Positions 16,223-23,272 of a DNA stretch of 53,113 nucleotides are shown one piece after another. The stretch is from Pseudomonadota bacterium (GTDB lineage: Bacteria > Chloroflexota > UBA5177 > JAJPKF01). The notes under the pieces are model-generated. The model saw only the letters and a program-made list of their open reading frames with translations, was not told the DNA's origin and searched no databases. Position 1 is the stretch's first letter; every line of letters starts with the position of its first letter. The stretch is from NCBI GenBank assembly GCA_021323865.1, contig JAJPKF010000027.1, forward strand, positions 1-53,113. The letters run 5' to 3'. The position numbers and the translations under genes are program-made.

Positions 16223-17428
16223 ATGGCATTGTGGGGGTCACGGATGGGCACGTGCAACGGAACGGCAGGCGGCCGCAAGAAAGGCGTGGTTCGACGCGCA
16301 ATGACCTGCGCTGCCTTGCTGTTGCTGGCGCTCATTCCCAGCCTGCTGATCCACACCGTTCAGGCACGCACTCTGAGAGCAAGCCGATTGCCCGTCTCCT
16401 ACGCGGGGGTGAACTATTACGACCCGACCGACTATTTCACCCACTGCCCGGATTTCACGTGGCTCCGGCCGTCTTGCTACAACAATCGACGTCTGGCCGA
16501 TCCTCCCCGCCGCCAGCTCGTCTCCGACCTTCGATTCGTTTCATCACACCACTTCGGGTCCATTCAGCGGATCTGGGTGAGTCTCGACGAGCTCATGCGT
16601 TGGAACAACCGTTCCGGTTTCCGCGGCTTTGTCCCTGGGGCGCTGGCCAATGTCGACGACGTTCTCCGCATCTACCACCGATTCGGCATAAAGGTCATAC
16701 TCGTTCTCTACGCATACGACGGCAGCGGTTGGCGCTACCAGTTCCACCCGCAATCCCTTGACGGCCACCATCGCCTCATGCGGCGAGGCTACCTCAGGGC
16801 GACGCGAATCTTCATTCGTCATCTCGCGGCCCGACGGATGGACGTGGCGACCGCTCCCATTTTGGAGCTGCAGACTGAGCCCTACTACCAGTTGGAGCGG
16901 TATTTCAACAATCCGTCCCGGCTCGGAGCATTTCGGTCATGCGCGGGGAGTAGCCAGAGCAACTGGGGCTGTGTCGATCGGCAAATCATCCATCCGTGGC
17001 TTTCGTCGCTCTATCGGACGGCGCGAATAGCCAGCCATCGATTCCTATACACCTTCTCGGATACGGGGCGCCTGTTCGAGGATCAGAGCTACTGGCAGCG
17101 CATGTATCCTCAGGACATCATCGACGAGCACCTCTACGACAACGCTCCCTGGCGTCGGGCGTCATATTACCGACAGGCCCTCCACTTCCGCAAGCCGTGG
17201 CTGGCCAGCGAAGTCGGCTGCGCTTCCGGAAATACCGGCTGCACCTATAGCGGCACCGCGTCTGCGCCGGTGGACCGCTGGTGGCTGCGGCATTTGGCCT
17301 CCGACGGATCCCAGGCGGTACTGGTGGAGTGTCACGTCACCCTGTGGCACTACCCCGATGGACCCAACAGCCAGCAGCCCACTTCGACCGGGCGCGCGCT
17401 GGAGACGACCGCCCGCTCCGACGGTTAA
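16223..17428 (+). CDS. Clan GH-A-like secreted glycosidase (paralog 2)
   Basis: Up to 401 residues; the ATG at 16244 (after GGGGG) is an equally good start. A basic stretch (GGRKKGVVRRA) precedes a hydrophobic core (MTCAALLLLALIPSLLIHTV), so it is exported or membrane-anchored, but without the lipobox of its paralog at 8436. Candidate catalytic acids are in the same places: LQTEP (E219, acid/base) and LASEVG (E330, nucleophile). Conserved Cys pairs (CPDFTWLRPSC, CASGNTGC) suggest disulfides outside the cell. The two paralogs lie either side of the flippase and kinase genes. Probable role: cutting or editing the exported polysaccharide. Confidence 0.75.
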   Translation: MALWGSRMGTCNGTAGGRKKGVVRRAMTCAALLLLALIPSLLIHTVQARTLRASRLPVSYAGVNYYDPTDYFTHCPDFTWLRPSCYNNRRLADPPRRQLVSDLRFVSSHHFGSIQRIWVSLDELMRWNNRSGFRGFVPGALANVDDVLRIYHRFGIKVILVLYAYDGSGWRYQFHPQSLDGHHRLMRRGYLRATRIFIRHLAARRMDVATAPILELQTEPYYQLERYFNNPSRLGAFRSCAGSSQSNWGCVDRQIIHPWLSSLYRTARIASHRFLYTFSDTGRLFEDQSYWQRMYPQDIIDEHLYDNAPWRRASYYRQALHFRKPWLASEVGCASGNTGCTYSGTASAPVDRWWLRHLASDGSQAVLVECHVTLWHYPDGPNSQQPTSTGRALETTARSDG

Positions 17429-17535
17429 GCGCGCCTCGGCTCCTTCAGGACCCACTGCCAGGGTCAATCGGCCCTATTGAGGAAGGACGCCAAGACTGGC
17501 CATTGCCGAGGCGAGATTCTGCCCTCAATGCATGA

Positions 17536-17552
17536 GTGAGGCACCGCCTCAC
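17536..17552. terminator. Short GC-rich hairpin, possible terminator
   Basis: GTGAGGC (17536-17542) and GCCTCAC (17546-17552) form a perfect 7-bp stem with a 3-base loop, about 110 bases after the stop of the glycosidase-like gene and before the GGDEF gene. No T-run follows, so termination is only a possibility. The rest of the 241-base gap has no other structure I trust. Confidence 0.3.
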
Positions 17553-17669
17553 AGATTCCAGGGTTAAGAAATGTCCACCAATGGCCTTCACATCTCAACC
17601 CAGCGTTAACCGGCCTCTAAACTCGCCGCTTTCTGGCCGTCGCTACACTCATGCCATGACAGACTGCCC

Positions 17670-19493
17670 ATGGAGCCGGACAGCACGATGACCGCCGGCA
17701 CAAGCGAACACGGGATGATCCCGCCTGAAGTCGTAACCCTTCTTCCCTACACCTTGGCGAGAGAGTTCAAGGCGATCGCCTTCGAGGCCTCCGGCCGCCA
17801 GGCGAGAGTCATGATGGCCAACGCATCCGACGGCGAGGCGATCCAGAAGCTTCAAGAGATGACCGGTCTGACGATCATCCCCGTCGAGACGCCCGAGGAC
17901 CGGATCGCGGACCTCCTGGATAAGCTCTCAGGCTCTCTCGAGGGGCATGACCTCTGGCTGCAGCGGCGTCATGTGCAGGCCCTCAGCCGGCTTGTCGATC
18001 ACAGTGTCAACCTCGGGCATCTCGAGGGCATCCGTAGCCTGGTGGACCGGGCCATCGAATTCGCTCCCTACTCGGCTGAGCTGTGGCTGATGAAGGCACG
18101 CCTTGCGACCCATCGCAAAGATGTCATCCATGCCCTGACCATCGCTTCACAGATCGCCCCCAACGATCGTCGGGTGTTGCGATGGATTCATAGCTTGCAG
18201 GAGCTCGACGAGAGCCCGCCTCAGCCGGTTGAGACGCCGGATCCGCCCTCTTCCATCGTGCGCCCGCGGTACACCGAGCAACCGCCATCGACCCTTGAAC
18301 CAGTCGAGGAGATCGCTCCTCCCATCGAGACAGAGCTTTCACACGGTCAAGCAGCGCCTGAGTTCTCAGAGATGCCTCAGGTCGAGCCGGCTCTCAGCGA
18401 GCCGCAGCCGGAGGCCGCCCCAACCATGCCGGAGCCTGAGTCCGCAGTCGCGAACACTGCAGCACTGGCGCGGTCTGACTCCATCGGCCGCGACGAGGCC
18501 GCATTCGAGGCCGGTCGTCGCCTCGCCCGCACTCGGGACCTACAGGAGCTGCTGCAAGTCACCGGCGAGTCGTTGCAAGAGGTGGCCGGGGCCGACAGCG
18601 TATCGGTCTTCTTTCAAACGGACGAAGGGTGGAGTGGATTCACGACTCACGAGGAGCTGCGAGACCGCCTGACCCGTATGCTCCCCCGCCAGAGCCGGCT
18701 TTCGTCTCAGGCTGTGCGCCAGGCGCTGCCGATTGTCATCCGCGATACTGTCGGACGCATCGATGACGTCGGGCCGGTCATTCCGGAGGTCGGTATCCGT
18801 TCCTTTGCCCTCCTGCCCATACGTACCAATGGGGACATCGGCGGGCTGGCCTATCTGAACTACGACCAACCCGATCGTGCGGACGTAATCTTCGAGGCAG
18901 GCATCAGCCGCGGCATCGAGCTAATCATCAACTGCGCCGGCACCTCGGCGGGGGCCATTCAGCACCAGGACCGGTTGAGCGAGTCCACCACGGTCGACGC
19001 GGCCACCGGCGCCTACTCTCTGGTTCAGTTCGAAAAGTTGCTCGCGGCCGAGATTGATCGAGCCAGACGGTACCGGTTCACAGTCGCCGTGCTGGCCCTG
19101 GACATTGACGACTTCTCTCGCATCAATGAGACGCTTGGAGCGGAAGTTGCTGATGGCGTCTTGCGCGAGCTCGTCAGGCGTGTCGAAGCCATGCAGCGGT
19201 CGAGCGACGTCATCTCTCGAAAGGGGGACGACGAGTTCCTGCTCATGCTTCCCCAAACGACGAGCAAGGGGGCGAGCGCCGTGGCTCGCCGGATTCACCG
19301 GGCCATGGAGGAGGCCGTTGTCGTTGGAGGACGGAGATGCCAACCGACCCTGAGCATCGGCGTGGCGGGATTCCCCGAGCACGCGGACGACCCCGGTTCG
19401 ATCATCAACGCGGCAGAGATCGCGCTGTTTGGAGCGAAGGCACAGGGAAAGAATCGCACGAGCCTCGCCGACGCGCTGACTTTGGCGAGTTGA
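17670..19493 (+). CDS. GAF-GGDEF protein with T2SSE/MshE-N-like head (diguanylate cyclase, variant signature)
   Basis: 607 residues. Residues ~16-90 resemble the N-terminal domain of type II secretion/pilus ATPases (MshEN/T2SSE_N: AFEASGRQARVMMANASD...GLTIIPVETPEDRI), a known c-di-GMP-binding fold. Then a helical ~90-residue segment, a Pro/Glu-rich linker (~185-275), a GAF domain (~280-430) and a GGDEF domain (~440-600). The metal motif DIDDFSRIN and an I-site RSSD (about 510-513) are present, but the signature reads KGDDEF instead of GGDEF (second Gly to Asp). It may be a weak cyclase or a c-di-GMP sensor. No transmembrane segment, so cytoplasmic. Its position just before the initiating sugar transferase suggests control of polymer synthesis. 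Confidence 0.85.
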   Translation: MEPDSTMTAGTSEHGMIPPEVVTLLPYTLAREFKAIAFEASGRQARVMMANASDGEAIQKLQEMTGLTIIPVETPEDRIADLLDKLSGSLEGHDLWLQRRHVQALSRLVDHSVNLGHLEGIRSLVDRAIEFAPYSAELWLMKARLATHRKDVIHALTIASQIAPNDRRVLRWIHSLQELDESPPQPVETPDPPSSIVRPRYTEQPPSTLEPVEEIAPPIETELSHGQAAPEFSEMPQVEPALSEPQPEAAPTMPEPESAVANTAALARSDSIGRDEAAFEAGRRLARTRDLQELLQVTGESLQEVAGADSVSVFFQTDEGWSGFTTHEELRDRLTRMLPRQSRLSSQAVRQALPIVIRDTVGRIDDVGPVIPEVGIRSFALLPIRTNGDIGGLAYLNYDQPDRADVIFEAGISRGIELIINCAGTSAGAIQHQDRLSESTTVDAATGAYSLVQFEKLLAAEIDRARRYRFTVAVLALDIDDFSRINETLGAEVADGVLRELVRRVEAMQRSSDVISRKGDDEFLLMLPQTTSKGASAVARRIHRAMEEAVVVGGRRCQPTLSIGVAGFPEHADDPGSIINAAEIALFGAKAQGKNRTSLADALTLAS

Positions 19494-19538
19494 CGTGGCG
19501 GAGGTGTACCTCGTGGCGGCGGCCGGCGGCTTGCAGAC

Positions 19539-19904
19539 ATGATCGTCCAGTTTCCCACCGCCACCAGGCGGAACAGTATGTCCATTGACAAGGTGATCAT
19601 CCATGGCGCCGAATTCACCCGCGTGGCCGACCGCTACCTGCTCCAAAGCGAGGTCGAGCAGGTGCTCGCCCAAGCGAGACCGACTACCGCGCCGCACGTC
19701 GAACGACTGACGACCTTGCTGGAGGACATCGTGAACGCGGCGGACGCAGTGGCTCTGGAGGTCGTGGAAGCACAGGCAGAGCGCGCGTCGGCTCAGACGG
19801 GATCATTGGAGCCGGCCGCCCGCGAGGTCTTGCGTGAGGTGCGCGAAGGCCTTCACAGCCAGATCATCACGATCGACACATTCATGCACAGGCTGGAGGG
19901 CTAG
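19539..19904 (+). CDS. Small helical protein of unknown function
   Basis: 121 residues (or 108 from the ATG at 19578, MSIDKVIIHG). I do not recognise the family. The sequence is mostly amphipathic helix (VEQVLAQARPTTAPHVERLTTLLEDIVNAADAVALEVV) with no membrane segment, Cys or metal motif. It lies 45 bases after the GGDEF gene and one base before the sugar transferase start, so it is part of the operon and may be a partner or adaptor of either neighbour. The coding frame is supported by its tight fit between neighbours and normal codon usage; neither start has a strong ribosome site. Confidence 0.6.
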   Translation: MIVQFPTATRRNSMSIDKVIIHGAEFTRVADRYLLQSEVEQVLAQARPTTAPHVERLTTLLEDIVNAADAVALEVVEAQAERASAQTGSLEPAAREVLREVREGLHSQIITIDTFMHRLEG

Positions 19905-19905
19905 C

Positions 19906-20613
19906 ATGGCATCCGCACCCGAGCTGGTAACGGCACGCCGGGCGACGGTTCACCACCAGCCCCTTCATGCGACGCTTCCTGCGACTGCGGCTCAACCTCG
20001 ATACAAGCGGCCCCTCGACGTGGTCGCAGGTGTCACCTTGCTGGGCCTCTCGGCGCCGCTGTTCGGGGTGGTCGCCTTGCTGGTGAAGCTAACGTCGCGC
20101 GGCCCGGTGCTCTTCCGTCAGGAGCGCCTCGGCCGTGACCGCCGCCCGTTCGTGGTGTACAAGTTCCGAACGATGCGGCCGGATGCGGACCCAGCCCCAC
20201 ATCGGGAGTACTTCAAGCAGTATCTATCCGGCGCCCATGCTCCCGATCAGCCGCGGCAGCTCTACAAGCTGCGACGTGACCCACGAATCACGCCGGTGGG
20301 CGGCCTGCTGCGACGGCTGGGTCTGGATGAGCTGCCTCAGCTGATCAATGTTGTGCGTGGCGACATGTCCATCGTGGGACCACGACCACCCTTGGACTAC
20401 GAGGTGGAGCACTACAGTGGGCGGCATCTCGCCCGGCTTTCGGTAAAGCCTGGGATCACCGGCCTGTGGCAGATTCGCGGCCGTGACATGGTTGACTTCG
20501 AAACGATGGTTGATATGGATCTGGAGTACATCGGGTCACAGTCGCTGTGGCTCGACCTCCGGATCATGTTGATGACGGTCCCGGCTCTGCTGTGGTCGTT
20601 TATTCGTCATTAA
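19906..20613 (+). CDS. Initiating sugar transferase (polyprenyl-phosphate phosphoglycosyltransferase)
   Basis: 235 residues of the monotopic bacterial sugar transferase family (WcaJ/PglC-like catalytic domain), which transfers a phosphosugar from a UDP-sugar to undecaprenyl phosphate and so starts the repeat unit. Visible: RPLDVVAGVTLLGLSAPLFGVVALLVKLTSRGPVLFRQERLGRD (membrane hairpin plus catalytic start, given as family segments), YKFRTM, LDELPQLINVVRGDMSIVGPRPP and PGITGLWQIRGR. It lacks the extra N-terminal membrane domain of WcaJ/WbaP. The ATG at 19906 has GGAGGG 6 bases upstream; longer in-frame starts run into the previous gene and are rejected. Confidence 0.93.
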   Translation: MASAPELVTARRATVHHQPLHATLPATAAQPRYKRPLDVVAGVTLLGLSAPLFGVVALLVKLTSRGPVLFRQERLGRDRRPFVVYKFRTMRPDADPAPHREYFKQYLSGAHAPDQPRQLYKLRRDPRITPVGGLLRRLGLDELPQLINVVRGDMSIVGPRPPLDYEVEHYSGRHLARLSVKPGITGLWQIRGRDMVDFETMVDMDLEYIGSQSLWLDLRIMLMTVPALLWSFIRH

Positions 20614-20653
20614 GACGGGAAGGTCGCTTGGCGGCCAATGGAAAGGCAAGCAC

Positions 20654-21748
20654 ATGAATGAAGTTCGGTTCGGCGTCATCGGCGCCGGATACTGGGGGCC
20701 ACATCTGATCCGGAATCTGAGCGAGATTCCGGACTCGCGGTTGACCGCCATCGTCGATCTCTCGCGGGACCGGCTCAGGGCGCTACAACCCCGCTATCCC
20801 TATGCCCGAATGTCCGAAGACCCGCGCGATGCGTTCCAAGACGACGTCGATGCCGTGGTCATCGCGACACCCGTCAACAGTCATTTCCGTTTGGCAAGGA
20901 TGGCGCTCCAAGCCGGGAAGCACGTGCTCGTGGAGAAGCCCCTCACGCGCAGCTCCGAGGACGCCGCCGAGCTCATCCGGCTGGCCGAGGAAAACGGTGT
21001 TCGCCTGATGGTCGGCCACACCTTCGAGTACAACCCGGCCGTCCTCGCGCTTCGTGAGACGGTGCGGAGAGGCGACATCGGCCGCGTGCTCTACATTGAC
21101 GCGGCTCGGCTGAACCTCGGCCAGTATCGTACCGACGTCAATGTCCTGTGGGATCTTGCCCCGCATGACATCTCGATCATGAACTTCATTCTTGATTCCG
21201 AGCCCACCCACGTGAGCGCGCGCGGAAACGCGTGCATCCAGGACGGAACGCACGATGTTGCCTACGTGGAGCTGAAGTATCCCGAGGGCGTGTTGGGCCA
21301 TATCCACGTGAGCTGGCTCGAGCCGTGTAAGGTTCGGCGCCTGACCGTCGTCGGCGACGAGAAGATGGTCGTCTACAACGACGTCGCCGCCGAGGAGAAG
21401 TTGCGCATCTATGACAAGGGTGTGGTCAAGACGACCTCGTCAGGTGACTTCGCCGACTTCCAGCTCGGATACCACTACGGTGGAGTCACAATACCGGCGG
21501 TACCGAGCGGTGAGCCCCTGAAGCTAGAGCTCCTGCACTTCATCGAGTGCATCCACAGCGGGGAGACGCCACGCAGCGACGGCCTGTCGGGACTGCGAGT
21601 GATCAAGGTCCTGGAGTCGGCCGACAAGTCGCTGCACAACGGCGGCATGCGCGACCGCATTCACAATCTGGAGTCGTTCGAGGTGCTGGCAGGATCGAGC
21701 GCCTCAGGAGCAGTAGGAGTGTACGAGATGGTGATGGAGGAGGCATAG
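20654..21748 (+). CDS. Gfo/Idh/MocA-family sugar oxidoreductase (WlbA/WbpB-like)
   Basis: 364 residues. Rossmann domain with GVIGAGYWGPHLIRNL (NAD-binding loop, residues 7-22), ATPVNSHFRLA and the family hallmark EKPLT (Lys in the active site, about 97). The C-terminal half is the beta-sheet substrate domain with HDISIMNFIL. The YWGPHLIRN form is typical of members oxidising UDP-N-acetyl-glucosaminuronate at C3 (WlbA/WbpB), the step before the DegT aminotransferase. That pairing with the aminotransferase at 24552 and the 2-epimerase at 7345 suggests a 2,3-diacetamido uronic acid pathway; the UDP-sugar dehydrogenase and acetyltransferase are not in the window. Substrate is inference. Confidence 0.88.
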   Translation: MNEVRFGVIGAGYWGPHLIRNLSEIPDSRLTAIVDLSRDRLRALQPRYPYARMSEDPRDAFQDDVDAVVIATPVNSHFRLARMALQAGKHVLVEKPLTRSSEDAAELIRLAEENGVRLMVGHTFEYNPAVLALRETVRRGDIGRVLYIDAARLNLGQYRTDVNVLWDLAPHDISIMNFILDSEPTHVSARGNACIQDGTHDVAYVELKYPEGVLGHIHVSWLEPCKVRRLTVVGDEKMVVYNDVAAEEKLRIYDKGVVKTTSSGDFADFQLGYHYGGVTIPAVPSGEPLKLELLHFIECIHSGETPRSDGLSGLRVIKVLESADKSLHNGGMRDRIHNLESFEVLAGSSASGAVGVYEMVMEEA

Positions 21749-21752
21749 ATAT

Positions 21753-22196
21753 ATGGACGGGCGGCAGAGCAAATCAGAGGCAGCGAAAAGGAGCATAGGA
21801 AGCATGCACGACGAAACAGACGATCGATTGGAAGCGACCCCATCGGGCGAACCCGGATCCCAGTCGACGAGCCGGGGCGAATTCCTCAAGTGGGGAACTA
21901 TGGCGCTGGGAGGTCTCTACGTGGGACCCAAGGTGACTTCGTTCGCCGTCCAGAAGACGGTTGGACAGGCAGGATCACCCTCACCCAAGCCAACCCCGCC
22001 CTCACCGCCCGGCCCGCAGATCCCGCAGCTGCCACCCACCGGCGGAGCCGCAGGACAGACATCTTCGAGCAACGCTTCGATGCCCACCTGGGTGCCGGCG
22101 GCCGGCGCGGGAGCAGCGGCGCTGGGGCTCCTGGTGCGACAGCAGGCCAAGGCGAAGCAGGAGGTTGCAAACGTTGACCCCGAAGAAAAGAGCTGA
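21753..22196 (+). CDS. Small exported Pro-rich protein with Tat-like head, YxxPxV motif and LPPTG-hydrophobic tail
   Basis: 147 residues from the ATG at 21753 (GGAGGAGG upstream), or 130 from the ATG at 21804 (AAAAGGAG upstream). In the 130-residue numbering: SRGEFLKWGTMALGGLYVG (23-41) looks like a Tat signal whose second Arg is Gly; YVGPKV (39-44) matches the YxxPx(L/V) core that PqqD-type domains bind in lasso leader peptides; a Pro-rich linker (58-79) ends in LPPTGG; a hydrophobic segment (96-111, WVPAAGAGAAALGLLV) is followed by RQQAKAKQ and an acidic tail. I recognise no family. Its 3' end overlaps the pqqD-like gene, so it is the likely substrate of the cassette. No sortase is in the window. 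Confidence 0.75.
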   Translation: MDGRQSKSEAAKRSIGSMHDETDDRLEATPSGEPGSQSTSRGEFLKWGTMALGGLYVGPKVTSFAVQKTVGQAGSPSPKPTPPSPPGPQIPQLPPTGGAAGQTSSSNASMPTWVPAAGAGAAALGLLVRQQAKAKQEVANVDPEEKS

Positions 22197-22437
22197 CCTC
22201 AACGTCTGGGAGGTCGAGGGCGAGGGCATTGTCTACGATCCCAACTCTGGGATGGGCCACGTCCTCAACCCGACGGCCCTGCGCATCTGGTCGCTCTGCG
22301 ACGGGCGACATACACCCAAGGCCATCGAGAAGGCGCTGGTGCATGAGTTTCCCGACAAGGGCGACATCATTCCCGGCGACGTGGGCATGGCTCTGGCACA
22401 GTTCGGCGACCTCGGACTGTTGGAGACTGCCCATTGA
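22174..22437 (+). CDS. PqqD-family peptide-binding chaperone (RRE domain)
   Basis: 87 residues from the TTG at 22174, chosen because AGGAGG (22159-22164) sits 9 bases upstream and the protein then begins where PqqD homology begins. The fold signature is clear: WEVEGEGIVYDP, GMGHVLNPTALRIWSLCDG and a C-terminal LAQFGDLGLLE helix. Stand-alone PqqD proteins bind the leader of a ribosomally made peptide and present it to a modifying enzyme. The start lies inside the end of the small exported-protein gene (23-base overlap) and the stop overlaps the next start (TTGA), so all three are translationally coupled. Confidence 0.9.
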   Translation: MTPKKRADLNVWEVEGEGIVYDPNSGMGHVLNPTALRIWSLCDGRHTPKAIEKALVHEFPDKGDIIPGDVGMALAQFGDLGLLETAH

Positions 22438-23261
22438 CCAGCGTGGCCTTGCGACTGCCGGAGCCGGAGGTTGCTAGCTATCAGCTGCCCGGCTTCGGCT
22501 TCTCGCTGGTCTCCGATGACCAGGACATCCACGCCCGAGTCCGCTCTGCGTTTGAAATGGCGTATGGAGGGCCGGGGGAGGATCTCGTTATCGAGGTGCT
22601 ATCCGCGGCGAACGGCTACCGGGTCGATACCGGAGATGGCTGCCGACTGGAGCAGTCCGCCCCAATCGCCGCCGACTGGGTCATCTGGGAAGCGACACGG
22701 CGAGCGCTGTCGACCACCACTTACGGGGTGGCCCTGCACGCGGCCGCGGTGTGTGTCGATGACAGAGCGATGCTCCTCGCCGGCCCGTCAACGGTCGGCA
22801 AGAGCACTCTGACTGCCCATCTACTGAGGCAAGGAGCGGCTTATCTCAGCGATGAGGCCGTCATCCTTCGACAGGACGGACGGGTAACCGGCTTCCCGAG
22901 GTCTATCGCGCTGGAGACACGGGGCAAATTGCCGGCACCACTCGATCGGGACCAACCAGCCGGCAGCTCAAAGGAGTACTACGCCGCATCGTTCTTTGGC
23001 GCTCCCACCATTTCCACCCCGATGCGGGCGGTTGCGGTCTGCCTGCTTAGCCGGCAGGCAACGACGGCTGACGGTCAGCCGTTGCCCATCGCTGAGGTCC
23101 TTCCGGGTCTGCTCCCTCAGGTATTTCCGACCGGCCCCGCGGAGCAGATTCTTGGCTCGCTTAGCCGGCTACTGGCGAGAACTCCCGTCTTCTCGTTCCA
23201 GCTCACGGATCCCGCCGGCGATGCCGACCGGCTTCTGCAGCGCCTGCGCAGCATTCGTTAG
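22434..23261 (+). CDS. HPr-kinase-like protein kinase/phosphotransferase
   Basis: 275 residues. The C-terminal half carries an HprK-type P-loop: LHAAAV, then GPSTVGKST (117-125) and YLSDEAVIL (137-145), where HprK has SDD. It lacks the HPr-recognition/K4 segments of true HprK, and no PTS gene is present, so it belongs to the HprK-related group found with PqqD and nucleotidyltransferase genes. In some lasso-peptide clusters (paeninodin type) such a kinase phosphorylates the peptide. Here the target could be the small exported protein or a sugar. TTG start overlapping the pqqD-like stop. Confidence 0.85.
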   Translation: MTSVALRLPEPEVASYQLPGFGFSLVSDDQDIHARVRSAFEMAYGGPGEDLVIEVLSAANGYRVDTGDGCRLEQSAPIAADWVIWEATRRALSTTTYGVALHAAAVCVDDRAMLLAGPSTVGKSTLTAHLLRQGAAYLSDEAVILRQDGRVTGFPRSIALETRGKLPAPLDRDQPAGSSKEYYAASFFGAPTISTPMRAVAVCLLSRQATTADGQPLPIAEVLPGLLPQVFPTGPAEQILGSLSRLLARTPVFSFQLTDPAGDADRLLQRLRSIR

Positions 23262-23272
23262 CGTCGGCGAAT

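Noticed and set aside
18921..19697. 258-codon leftward frame opposite the GGDEF domain
   Set aside because: The plus strand has an unmistakable GGDEF domain; the antisense frame has no features.
22029..22140. LPPTGG plus hydrophobic tail as a classic sortase-anchored protein
   Set aside because: Kept only as a description: the gap of ~14 residues before the hydrophobic segment and the long acidic tail are atypical, and no sortase gene is in the window.
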